Source of the DNA: Rhizobium sp.
GTDB lineage: Bacteria; Pseudomonadota; Alphaproteobacteria; Rhizobiales; Rhizobiaceae
Assembly: GCA_003501385.1 (NCBI GenBank)
Contig: DNPN01000228.1
Coordinates: forward strand, 2,182 to 24,512
Direction: 5' to 3'
DNA length: 22,331 bases
A program made the position numbers and the translations under genes. This document shows positions 15,344 through 22,331 of this stretch, in pieces (position 1 is the stretch's first letter; each line of letters begins with the position of its first letter). The notes beneath the pieces were generated by a model that was given only the letters and a program-made list of their open reading frames with translations, was not told where the DNA came from and made no database searches.

Positions 15344-16561
15344 CTAACGCAAATCCGGCGTGTGGTCAAACAGTTGGGCGTGCACGCGCACAGCATATGT
15401 GTCGGTCATACCCGCCAGAAAATCACCCACGTGGCGGGCTTTGGCAGGCGTTTCTAGGCCTGCGGTATGCTCCACCCAATAATCGCTGCGCATCAAGGTC
15501 GGATCAGTCATATAGGCGTTGAACAGGTCTTGCACGATCTGGGCAGCCCCCGCCCGAATGCGCATGATGTCGGGATGACGGTAAATTTTGGAAAACAGCA
15601 TTTTCTTGATCTGCCGATCTGTCTCCGCCATCTCATCGGAAAAGGTGATGACGGTTTCACCGGCCTGACGGATATCATCCGCAGACATGGGCTTGATCCG
15701 GTTCAGGCGACTCTGCGCCACGCCAATCACATCTTCCACCATTCGGGTAATCTGGCGGCGCATGATCTCGTGGGTGAAACGATCTGCTTCCAACTTAGGA
15801 TAACGATCCCGCACGTCCTTCATCAGACCGGCCAGAAACGGCACCTCTTCCAACATCTCAAAAGTCAGAAAACCAGAGCGCAACCCATCATCAATATCAT
15901 GGGTGTTGTAGGCAATATCATCGGCCACAGCGGCGGCCTGCGCCTCCAGACTGGCATAGCTGGCAATATCAAGGTCTTGAAGTTCGCAATATTCCAAAAT
16001 CGGCAAGGGAACCGGGCCTTTAATGCCCTGCCCGTCCGGCGTCATCAATGGGCCATTGTGCTTGACCAGACCTTCCAGCGTTTCCCATGTCAGGTTAAGG
16101 CCATCAAATTCGGCGTAGCGACGTTCCAGCTTGGTGACTATGCGGAGCGATTGAGCATTGTGATCGAACCCGCCATAGGGTTCCAGCAGCTCGTGCAAGG
16201 CATCTTCGCCGGTATGGCCAAACGGCGTGTGGCCAAAATCATGCACAAGCGCCACGCCCTCAGCCAGATCTTCATCAACATGAAAGGCGCGAGCAAGCGC
16301 ACGGGCTATCTGCGCCACCTCGATGGTATGGGTCAGCCGGGTGCGGTAATGATCGCTATCCGGGCCAATGAATACTTGTGTCTTATGCTTCAGCCGTCGA
16401 AAGGCAGTGGTATGCACAATGCGGTCACGGTCTCGTTGAAAATCGGATCGCGTCAAGCTGCTGCTTTCAGGATAGAGCCTGCCGCGCGAGGTCCACGGAT
16501 CGGCTGCAAACACCGCCCGCTCGCCGAAGCCAAACCCCAATGCATTTTTATCGATCGTCAT
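15344..16561 (-). CDS. dgt: Deoxyguanosinetriphosphate triphosphohydrolase-like protein (dNTPase)
   Basis: A 405-residue HD-domain hydrolase that splits dNTPs into nucleoside and triphosphate. Metal ligands of the HD fold are visible as His78 (RLTHTIEV), His107-Asp108 (LVHDFGHTPFGHTGE) and Asp214 (ADDIAYNTHDIDD). TTAFRRLKHKTQVF (51-64) is a family mark. The length fits the shorter 'dGTPase-like, type 2' subfamily common in alphaproteobacteria, in which the substrate is less certain than for E. coli Dgt. The ATG at 16561 gives MTIDKNALGFG; a GTG five codons upstream is less likely. It is divergent from erpA and probably the first gene of dgt-argS-SPOR. Confidence 0.93.
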   Translation of the reverse strand: MTIDKNALGFGFGERAVFAADPWTSRGRLYPESSSLTRSDFQRDRDRIVHTTAFRRLKHKTQVFIGPDSDHYRTRLTHTIEVAQIARALARAFHVDEDLAEGVALVHDFGHTPFGHTGEDALHELLEPYGGFDHNAQSLRIVTKLERRYAEFDGLNLTWETLEGLVKHNGPLMTPDGQGIKGPVPLPILEYCELQDLDIASYASLEAQAAAVADDIAYNTHDIDDGLRSGFLTFEMLEEVPFLAGLMKDVRDRYPKLEADRFTHEIMRRQITRMVEDVIGVAQSRLNRIKPMSADDIRQAGETVITFSDEMAETDRQIKKMLFSKIYRHPDIMRIRAGAAQIVQDLFNAYMTDPTLMRSDYWVEHTAGLETPAKARHVGDFLAGMTDTYAVRVHAQLFDHTPDLR

Positions 16562-16753
16562 GCCAGCACTGCCCACCTATTGACGCCTTGGTTGTTGCTT
16601 CATACCTATAGGAAATGCCCAAACAAGGCACGGCCCAGAAACACACCATGCCGTGTTTTGAATGCATTTTTCTATCAACGGATAAGATTTCACGCTAAAC
16701 TGAAATCCAATCCACCGATTTTCTACGGGCCTTGAACCCGTCAGGAGGCGATT

Positions 16754-17086
16754 ATGACGAATCAGACTGTGACCGTTTCCGAGGCTGCGGCCCGGCGCAT
16801 TGCCAAAATTGTGGCTGCTGAAGCCGATAAAAAGGCGCTACGCGTGTCTGTGGAAGGTGGCGGCTGTTCCGGTTTTTCCTACAAGTTCGACTTGGACAAA
16901 GAAGCACAAGAGGGCGATCTGGTGATTGAGCGCGATGGCGCAACGCTTCTGATCGATGAGATGTCGCTGGTCTATATGGCCGGCTCCGAGATCGATTTTG
17001 TTGATAATCTTCTCGGCCAATCCTTCCAGATCAACAATCCGAATGCTGTGGCCAGCTGTGGCTGCGGCACCAGCTTTGCTGTGTGA
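16754..17086 (+). CDS. erpA: Iron-sulfur cluster insertion protein ErpA (A-type carrier)
   Basis: A 110-residue A-type Fe-S carrier that hands clusters to apo-proteins. The three ligand cysteines are present: Cys38 in GGGCSGF and Cys102/Cys104 in the C-terminal CGCG box. The strand KALRVSVEGGG and the GSEIDFVDNLLGQSFQINNPN segment are typical of the family. A strong ribosome site (AGGAGG) lies five bases before the ATG. Among A-type proteins the choice between ErpA, IscA and SufA rests on overall similarity; no suf or isc genes are nearby, which favours the stand-alone ErpA. It is divergent from dgt and 81 bases upstream of xthA. Confidence 0.9.
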   Translation: MTNQTVTVSEAAARRIAKIVAAEADKKALRVSVEGGGCSGFSYKFDLDKEAQEGDLVIERDGATLLIDEMSLVYMAGSEIDFVDNLLGQSFQINNPNAVASCGCGTSFAV

Positions 17087-17167
17087 TACCCATCAAACAT
17101 TGCGGTTTGCTATGACAATCTTCTTGGTTTGCGCTAAAGACGTTGGGCGAAACCAAGGAGATGAACA

Positions 17168-17965
17168 ATGAAAATTGCGACGTGGAACATCAACGGTGTC
17201 AAAGCGCGCATTTCAGAATTGTGCCAATGGCTGGAAAGCTCCTCTCCCGATATTGCATGTTTGCAGGAAATCAAATCCGTCGATGAAGGCTTTCCCCGCG
17301 CCGAAATTGAGGCCCTTGGCTATCATGTGGAAACCCATGGCCAAAAGGGCTTTAATGGCGTAGCGCTGCTGTCCAAAATCAAGCCCGATGAGGTCACTCG
17401 CGGCCTGCCCGGAGACGATGCGGATGAGCAGGCGCGGTTCATTGAAGGCGTGTTTTCGGTGGAAGGCGGCGTGCTGCGGGTGTGCTCGCTCTATCTGCCC
17501 AATGGCAATCCATCCGATGATCCGGTGAAATATCCCTACAAGCTCGCTTGGATGGCGCGGCTTCAGCGTTTTGCGGAAACTCGACTAGCGTTGGAAGAAC
17601 CGCTGATTCTGGCAGGCGATTATAATGTCATCCCTGAGCCGCACGATTGTTATGATCCAGCCGTGTGGGCCGCGGACGCGCTATTTTTGCCCAAAACCCG
17701 CGCTGCCTTTCGCAATCTCGAAAACCTCGGCCTGACCGATGCCGTGCGTGCCACAACAGATGCGGTCAAACACTATTCCTTCTGGGATTATCAGGCTGGT
17801 GCCTGGCAGAAAAACAACGGCATCCGCATTGATCATCTGATGCTGTCCGCAGAAGCATCAGATCGGCTGATGTCCACCGACATTGAAAAACATGTTCGTG
17901 GAGCGGAAAAGCCATCTGACCATGTGCCAGTGGTTGGCTATTTCAATTTTACCGCCGTGCAATAA
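17168..17965 (+). CDS. xthA: Exodeoxyribonuclease III (AP endonuclease)
   Basis: A 265-residue DNA-repair enzyme of the exonuclease III family that cuts at abasic sites and trims blocked 3' ends. All catalytic positions can be seen: Asn7 (WNING), Glu34 (LQEIK), Asp151 and Asn153 (GDYNVIP), Asp222 (RIDHLM), and Asp251-His252 (PSDHVPV), in nearly the same numbering as E. coli. AAGGAG lies seven bases before the ATG. It probably shares a transcript with erpA. Its stop is six bases from the stop of the convergent exoR, with only a weak five-base hairpin between (17966-17980). Confidence 0.96.
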   Translation: MKIATWNINGVKARISELCQWLESSSPDIACLQEIKSVDEGFPRAEIEALGYHVETHGQKGFNGVALLSKIKPDEVTRGLPGDDADEQARFIEGVFSVEGGVLRVCSLYLPNGNPSDDPVKYPYKLAWMARLQRFAETRLALEEPLILAGDYNVIPEPHDCYDPAVWAADALFLPKTRAAFRNLENLGLTDAVRATTDAVKHYSFWDYQAGAWQKNNGIRIDHLMLSAEASDRLMSTDIEKHVRGAEKPSDHVPVVGYFNFTAVQ

Positions 17966-17971
17966 CAGCCA

Positions 17972-18793
17972 TCAAGGCTGGTCCTGCACCTGCGGCACCA
18001 GCGCCACGGCCACGCGGCGCTCTTTTTCATCCGCCATGGAGAATGCATTTTCCTGCATATCTTCAATCCACTTGCAATCTTTCGGCGCGCATTTATCAAG
18101 CGCTGCCGTCATGAAAGCGAGGCCGCGTGCGGTTTGGCCCTCATCAAAAATCACATCGCCAAACAACGCCATAGCACCGGCGTGGCCATTTTTACGCGCC
18201 ACATTCAGCCATTTCTTGGCCTGCTGCACATTGGGCTTGCCGCCCTCTCCTGCCAGCAGCATCTTGGCCAGATCAAACTGCGCATCGGGATAACCAAAGG
18301 CTGAAGCCGCCTGGAAATACAACTGACGCGCCTGTACGAGATCGGCCTTCACCGGGCTGCCGGGAATGCCCGTGCGATAATAACCGGCCAGCGACACCAG
18401 CGCATTGACGAAATAAACGGTATCTTCAGATCCCGGCTCCACGCCCTGATTGGCAATTTCACTATAAATCTTGAAAGCTTCATAGTCGTTTTTGACCACA
18501 CCGTCGCCATCGGCATACATATTGGCAAGCGCCCAGCGCGAGCCGGTATGGCCCTTTTCAGCGGCATAGCGATAGGCCTCGACAGCATCCTGCGTCTTGC
18601 CATTTTTCTGGGCGTTGAAACCAAACTTGAACAGGTCGAAAGGCCCGGATTCCTTCGAGACGCCGGATTTGATGTCGAAAGCATAACAACACTGCACAGC
18701 AAGCAGATTCGCGACTGCCAACGAGATCACAACGGCCGCCGAAGACACCCAGCCCGTCCTTACTCCAACTCTGTCCACCTTCAATGTATTCAC
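17972..18793 (-). CDS. exoR: ExoR, periplasmic Sel1-repeat regulator of ExoS/ChvG-ChvI
   Basis: A 273-residue exported protein with Sel1-like repeats (recognisable as AVEAYRYAAEKGHTGSRWAL at 70-89, AFKIYSEIANQG at 106-117, ARQLYFQAASAFGYPDAQFD at 155-174, AKKWLNVARKNGHAGAMAL at 192-210). The signal peptide ends at about CYA/FD (38/39) and two Cys (235, 240) lie near the C-terminus. It closely resembles S. meliloti ExoR as I remember it (FDI, GVxKESGPF, FKFGF, VEPGSEDT, YYRTGIPGSPVK). In S. meliloti and Agrobacterium, ExoR binds the sensor ExoS/ChvG and holds ChvI off until it is cleaved, controlling succinoglycan, motility and acid response. The start is GTG; TTG (codon 4) and GTG (codons 6 and 16) are alternatives, but the longest gives the best basic N-region. 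A short upstream frame overlaps the start by four bases. Confidence 0.9.
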   Translation of the reverse strand: MNTLKVDRVGVRTGWVSSAAVVISLAVANLLAVQCCYAFDIKSGVSKESGPFDLFKFGFNAQKNGKTQDAVEAYRYAAEKGHTGSRWALANMYADGDGVVKNDYEAFKIYSEIANQGVEPGSEDTVYFVNALVSLAGYYRTGIPGSPVKADLVQARQLYFQAASAFGYPDAQFDLAKMLLAGEGGKPNVQQAKKWLNVARKNGHAGAMALFGDVIFDEGQTARGLAFMTAALDKCAPKDCKWIEDMQENAFSMADEKERRVAVALVPQVQDQP

Positions 18794-18921
18794 GATGACA
18801 GACCCATAGCTGCGCCTTCACGCGCTGAACAACGAGATTGAAATCCTGCGACAGAATCCAAATGTCCCGCATCATCGAGCGGTTTTGACATCTGATCAAC
18901 AATTCTGCGCATCACATCCAT
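18790..18921 (-). CDS. Possible upstream ORF (43 codons) overlapping the exoR start
   Basis: An open frame from ATG at 18921 (further in-frame ATGs at 18912 and 18891) ends in TGA that overlaps the exoR GTG as GTGA. The peptide begins MDVMRRIVDQMSKPLDDAG and ends AREGAAMGLSS. A GGTGGGG stretch precedes the first ATG, but its spacing is short. I recognise no family. It may be a real leader peptide coupled to exoR or chance. The frame does not extend into exoR. Confidence 0.25.
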   Translation of the reverse strand: MDVMRRIVDQMSKPLDDAGHLDSVAGFQSRCSAREGAAMGLSS

Positions 18922-19369
18922 ATCCCCACCATAAACTGTATTTTAGGCAACACTGCGACCGACACAAAAACCTTATCGAATGAACCATGTCCGCACCCAA
19001 ACACATCCAAACTCATACAGTCTTGGCAGGCCCTCCCGAAACGTCAACATAAGTCGATTTTATATTTCCAACTTTGCCTTGCAACTGTGCTGCGCCCCAT
19101 TTGTGGCGGGAAATAGACATTCGGATATGTCTAAGAGACGTCACGCAACGATATATCCAATGTTGCAAAATCGACACATATCGACACAACGCGTCCAGCC
19201 TCAAAACACAAGTCACCCTTCAAAAGGGTAGATTTACATACAACCGTTTGCAAATTTATTCACCACTCTCACAGAAAGACGAGAAAGTCATAATAAAAAA
19301 TCAATACATTACAATATCACTCATGAATTCATGCCTAAAGATAGCCGAGACACTCAACAAACGAAAAAA
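18794..19369. other. A+T-rich intergenic region upstream of exoR
   Basis: Apart from the short upstream frame just before exoR, I see no convincing gene in this stretch. It holds a weak candidate exoR promoter (18940-18967), a perfect direct repeat of ATCGACACA (19170-19178, 19180-19188), a small hairpin AGACAT/ATGTCT near 19117-19134, and several GCAAC/GTTGC half-sites (18947, 19081, 19145, 19162). Short open frames here have poor composition (many Cys/His/Arg) and no ribosome sites. Confidence 0.6.
18940..18967 (-). promoter_or_regulatory. Candidate exoR promoter
   Basis: On the minus strand TTGTGT and TAAAAT are 16 bases apart. The -10 box fits sigma-70 in 5 of 6 bases, the -35 box in 3. 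Transcription would start near 18933, just before the first ATG of the short upstream frame and 140 bases before the exoR GTG. Confidence 0.25.
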
Positions 19370-19394
19370 GGCGCGGCAGTAAAACCGCCGCGCC
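19363..19394 (-). terminator. Rho-independent terminator after the fadL-like gene
   Basis: Perfect GC-rich arms GGCGCGGC (19370-19377) and GCCGCGCC (19387-19394) with a nine-base loop are followed on the minus strand by TTTTTTCGTTTGT. It lies 19 bases past the stop. The tail shares TTCGTTTGT with the terminators after yajC and serS. Confidence 0.9.
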
Positions 19395-19412
19395 CTGATT
19401 GTCTTATCGAAA

Positions 19413-20639
19413 TTAGAATTTAACCTTTAGGTTTGCTGAAACCGCACTGACCAGATCATTGCCAAATGTATAAGCAGCGTCCGTTCCGTAGGTCTCATTA
19501 TTAATCACAACCGTCCCAGACTTGCCGCTGGTCATAACTCCGATCAGACCCGCCAATCTTAGCTCAACATTTTTGGTTGGCGCATAGGCCACAGCAGCGC
19601 CAAGAGCCCATGTATCCGTCTGGGTACCGTAACCCTGCGATGTGCCGCGATCCCAAGACAGGCTGGCTGCAGCGCTCCATTGCTCTGTAAACTTGTGACC
19701 GAGACCACCAGACACCGTCATCCCATCGCGATAACCAAGATCAAGTGTCGTGGCGACGGCAGTTGTGCCTGAATAATAGAATGGAACCTTCTGAAGCACA
19801 CTCCAATTAACCCATTTGACCGAGCCAAAAGCCAACCAGTCGGGAGCAATGCCGCTTTGCAGCTTGAACTCAACGGAATCAGGCATTGCCTGCGAACCAT
19901 AGACGTTGAATGTTCGACCATTGACCTGGCTCAGGTCCAGCGTCCCGGAAATATTGTCAAGCTTGACCTGGCTATTGTAAACCAGACTTGCCCGAAGCGC
20001 ATATTCAGGAATTTCGTAGGCAAGGCCAGCGCGCCAGCCCCAACCATCACCAGAAAGAGAAAGGTGACCAATTCCACTTCCCGTCGCAAAGGCAGAAGGA
20101 ACCACGAGGCGATCCTTGAACCCGCTGACTTCCTGATAGAAGGCACCACCGATCACACGGAGCTGTCCCGGACCCGCATCAAACCGATAGGAACAGGTTG
20201 TCGCGTAATTATCACTCTTGATTTTGGTTTCAACATTCTCGTTGGCACCCGCCCAGTTCGAACCTGGCTTGGTATGCGCACCCCATGGCTGGGAATAATC
20301 AATCATACAATCAAAACCACTACCAATCGCAGCCTTGATTCCAAATCTCGAATTCGCATAATTTTCGGAATCACTTGCTGTCGATGATCTGCTATTAAGA
20401 TTGCCACCGCCATTCGTGCCTGACAGAGAAGGATTCGTTGTATTGATGTCTGTGACGTTCTTCAGCTTGCGGTTCGGCATAACGTAAACCGTGTTACCCT
20501 CTGCCGTCACCGTCGAAGGATCGAACAACAGGTCAATGTTATAGCCGCCACGCTCCAGACCGCCCGCAAAAGCCGCCGTTTGCCCCAATCCCGCCGCAAT
20601 AACAGCCAAAAGTCCTGCCGTAAGTGTCTTGGTCGTCAT
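19413..20639 (-). CDS. OmpP1/FadL-family outer-membrane transporter
   Basis: A 408-residue outer-membrane beta-barrel. The signal peptide ends at about AFA/GG (25/26), alternating beta strands fill the rest (for example GWGWRAGLAYEIPEYALRAS, about 204-223), and the last residue is Phe after LKVK, as in barrels inserted by BamA. FadL proteins let hydrophobic compounds such as long-chain fatty acids pass the outer membrane; rhizobial homologues have been reported to help take up long-chain acyl-homoserine lactones. The N-terminal hatch is divergent (NIDLLFDPSTVTAEGN) without the usual NPA box. Two Cys (111, 149) could form a disulfide. GGAG lies seven bases before the ATG. It is a single gene with its own terminator between exoR and valS, in a long non-coding setting. 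Confidence 0.85.
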   Translation of the reverse strand: MTTKTLTAGLLAVIAAGLGQTAAFAGGLERGGYNIDLLFDPSTVTAEGNTVYVMPNRKLKNVTDINTTNPSLSGTNGGGNLNSRSSTASDSENYANSRFGIKAAIGSGFDCMIDYSQPWGAHTKPGSNWAGANENVETKIKSDNYATTCSYRFDAGPGQLRVIGGAFYQEVSGFKDRLVVPSAFATGSGIGHLSLSGDGWGWRAGLAYEIPEYALRASLVYNSQVKLDNISGTLDLSQVNGRTFNVYGSQAMPDSVEFKLQSGIAPDWLAFGSVKWVNWSVLQKVPFYYSGTTAVATTLDLGYRDGMTVSGGLGHKFTEQWSAAASLSWDRGTSQGYGTQTDTWALGAAVAYAPTKNVELRLAGLIGVMTSGKSGTVVINNETYGTDAAYTFGNDLVSAVSANLKVKF

Positions 20640-21080
20640 TACCTACTCCGCCTGTCGTTTATCATTTGCGTAACCCTAACCTATTCAAAATAAATGACAA
20701 CTTCTACCACAGAGGAGTGCGCCGCAGCATTTGAATCAAAATTTTACGTAGGATTTCCAGAGCACCGCAAAAATGACATTTTTTAAGAAGGTTTTTGACT
20801 CAATTGGATGAAAATGCGTCAATTTGCGCAATAATATTTTGATAATTTGAATGTTCGTTGCAAAATCGCAACATTCACACCATTGTAAAACAACAGCTAA
20901 ACAAACCGACACGTTGCGACGCAACCAAAAAAACCACAAATTCAAGGGCACTCCATACGTGCCCTACAGCGCAAACAAGTGTTTGTGCCGAAACAGCACA
21001 AAAAACAGAGACTTAAATCAACGCTTGGGGTCAACAACGATACCTCTGACGAGCAAAAAATCGATGTTTCCATCAGAGAC
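20640..21080. other. A+T-rich structured gap upstream of the fadL-like gene
   Basis: No convincing gene is visible. The stretch holds hairpin-forming inverted repeats: TGAATGTT/AACATTCA (20849-20877, containing GTTGC-AAAATC-GCAAC), GTTGCG-A-CGCAAC (20913-20925), AGGGCAC/GTGCCCT (20945-20965) and GCGCAAACA/TGTTTGTGC (20969-20988, one G-T pair). The fadL-like promoter should lie here, but I find no clear -35/-10 pair. The density of hairpins would also fit a small RNA. Confidence 0.6.
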
Positions 21081-21108
21081 AAAAAAGCCGGAGCGATTAC
21101 GCTCCGGC
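21081..21108 (-). terminator. Rho-independent terminator after valS
   Basis: Nine-base perfect arms GCCGGAGCG (21087-21095) and CGCTCCGGC (21100-21108) with a four-base loop are followed on the minus strand by six T. It lies about 150 bases after the valS stop, with another inverted repeat between. Confidence 0.9.
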
Positions 21109-21170
21109 GGATTGTTTGATGCATGATAAAAGCACGTTATACCAAGGCGAAGACGCTGACGCAGCCTCGC

Positions 21171-21223
21171 CCTGAATGCATTGCAAATATCTCAAATGCA
21201 TCAGGTGCTTGAGATATTTGCAA
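21171..21223 (-). repeat. Overlapping inverted repeats in the valS 3' region
   Basis: A perfect 15-base inverted repeat (TTGCAAATATCTCAA 21181-21195, TTGAGATATTTGCAA 21209-21223) overlaps a second one (CCTGAATGCATT 21171-21182, AATGCATCAGG 21195-21205, one bulge). The two hairpins exclude each other. Neither is followed by a T tract, so they are not ordinary terminators. Confidence 0.7.
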
Positions 21224-21260
21224 ACGGGATACCAAGAGTCATTTTCAATGAATCTTGATA

Positions 21261-22331
21261 TTAAACGGCTTCGTTGATCCGCTGAAGCGCGACAGCCAGA
21301 ACAGCGCGCTGCCCTTCCAGCTCAGCAAGACGCTGGCGCTCTGTGGCCACCACTTCAGGATCGGCGTTGGCAACGAATTTTTCATTGCCCAACTTCTTCT
21401 GCGTCTTGTCGATATCGACATCGGTTTTGCCAATTGCCTTTTCGATTCGCGCACGCTCGGCGGCAACATCAATCAGGCTGCCCAGCGGGAGGCAGGCAGT
21501 GGCTTCACCAACAATGACCTGCGCCGATCCCTTTGGCGCCTGCTCAGACAGGCTGATCTCTCCAATGCGGGCAAGACGCTTGATGGCCGCTTCATGCCGC
21601 AAAAGGCGTTCGCGGGTCACGCCATTGGCACCCACAACAACCAAAGGTGCCACAGCGCTCGGTGGCACATTCATTTCCGCGCGCGCGGAACGAATGCCCG
21701 TCACCAGATCCACCAGCCAATTGATGTCGGCAGCGGCCAGCTCGTCTACGAAGTCTTGGCGCGGCCAATCGGCATGGCACAGCAGCGTATCACGCTCAAC
21801 ACCCTCACCTGCTGTAAGTGCCCACAACTCTTCCGTCATGAACGGCATGAAGGGGTGCAGCAGCTTATAGGTCTCTTCCAACACATAGGCCGCGCAGGCC
21901 TGCGCCTCAGTCTTGGCCTGTTCGTCTTCACCAGAAAACACGGGCTTCAGCAGTTCAAGATACCAATCGCAAAAATTGTTCCACACGAAGCGATAAAGCG
22001 CCGTTGCGGCCTCATTAAAGCGATGGTTTTCAATGGCTTCCGTCACGTCGCGCTGGGCGCGGGTGAGTTCGGTCAAAATCCAGCGGTTGATGGCCAGCGT
22101 GGTTGTCTCTGGCAAGAACTTTGGATCGCTCTTGACGCCGTTCATCTCTGCAAAGCGTGTGGCATTCCACAGCTTGGTGCCGAAATTGCGATAACCCGCC
22201 ACACGCGCCGTATCCAGCTTCACATCGCGGCCCTGTGCCGCCATGATCGTCAGGGTAAAGCGCAGCGCATCGGCACCATATTCATCAATCAGTTCCAGCG
22301 GATTGATGACATTGCCCTTGGACTTGGACAT
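21261..22331 (-). CDS. valS: Valyl-tRNA synthetase, C-terminal part (cut by window edge)
   Basis: The last 356 codons of a class I synthetase that charges tRNA-Val. The fragment opens on the KMSKS box (MSKSKGNVINPLEL), followed by RDVKLDTARVAGYRNFGTKLWNA, which is typical of ValS. The anticodon-binding helical domain follows (RWILTELTRAQRDVTEAIE; FNEAATALYRFVWNNFCDWYLE), and residues of about 285-352 form the ValS-specific C-terminal coiled coil (ERARIEKAIGKTDVDIDKTQ and LAELEGQRAVLAVALQRI). The 5' part, with the HIGH box and editing domain, lies beyond 22331; the first in-window ATG is not the true start. A terminator follows at 21081-21108. Confidence 0.97.
   Translation of the reverse strand: MSKSKGNVINPLELIDEYGADALRFTLTIMAAQGRDVKLDTARVAGYRNFGTKLWNATRFAEMNGVKSDPKFLPETTTLAINRWILTELTRAQRDVTEAIENHRFNEAATALYRFVWNNFCDWYLELLKPVFSGEDEQAKTEAQACAAYVLEETYKLLHPFMPFMTEELWALTAGEGVERDTLLCHADWPRQDFVDELAAADINWLVDLVTGIRSARAEMNVPPSAVAPLVVVGANGVTRERLLRHEAAIKRLARIGEISLSEQAPKGSAQVIVGEATACLPLGSLIDVAAERARIEKAIGKTDVDIDKTQKKLGNEKFVANADPEVVATERQRLAELEGQRAVLAVALQRINEAV

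Noticed and set aside
16562..16753. Promoters in the dgt-erpA divergent gap
   Set aside because: TTGAAT with a -10-like box can be placed, but spacing and match are too poor to call.
19013..19216. 67-codon minus-strand frame between exoR and the fadL-like gene
   Set aside because: Poor composition (many Cys, His, Arg), no ribosome site, no recognisable family.
20942..21124. 60-codon minus-strand frame downstream of valS
   Set aside because: It runs through the strong terminator hairpin and has no family resemblance.

Overview
The window looks like a core-chromosome segment of an alphaproteobacterium of the Rhizobiaceae (Agrobacterium, Allorhizobium or Rhizobium type). The basis is the protein sequences (a rhizobial ExoR, NagZ, Dgt, Pcm and FadL-like protein), the gene order, moderate-to-high GC in genes, and an intergenic repeat of a kind I associate with rhizobia. 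No database search was possible, so the genus is an inference. I see no phage, IS element, integrase, CRISPR array, rRNA or tRNA.

Left part (1-10.8 kb). yajC (Sec accessory subunit) runs leftwards into two stacked terminator hairpins and is divergent from a DUF815-type AAA ATPase gene. That gene converges on a long leftward block: nagZ, scpA, scpB, tatA, tatB, tatC, serS, surE, pcm and an nlpD/dipM-like lipoprotein. nagZ-scpA-scpB and surE-pcm are joined by stop/start overlaps. surE-pcm-nlpD has the same order as in gammaproteobacteria. The block mixes envelope jobs (Tat export, muropeptide recycling, amidase activation), chromosome segregation (ScpAB, the kleisin and winged-helix partners of SMC), protein or nucleotide housekeeping, and seryl-tRNA charging.

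Middle part (10.9-18.0 kb). dgt, argS and a large membrane-anchored SPOR-domain protein also run leftwards and end at a strong hairpin before nagZ. On the other strand erpA (Fe-S insertion) and xthA (exonuclease III) run rightwards, divergent from dgt.

Right part (18.0-22.3 kb). exoR (periplasmic inhibitor of the ExoS/ChvG-ChvI two-component system), a FadL-like outer-membrane protein and the 3' end of valS run leftwards. They are separated by two A+T-rich gaps of about 620 bp each that hold hairpins, terminators and recurrent GTTGC/GCAAC half-sites but no convincing gene.

The coding content is ordinary. What deserves a second look is mostly non-coding: a terminator-linked repeat between serS and surE with partial copies of its tail elsewhere; a hairpin between tatA and tatB that could set their ratio; a short reading frame overlapping the GTG start of exoR by four bases; and structured DNA around fadL. 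Two proteins have altered catalytic motifs (the LytM domain of the NlpD-like protein and the active-site loop of Pcm). I did not find a convincing new multi-gene system.
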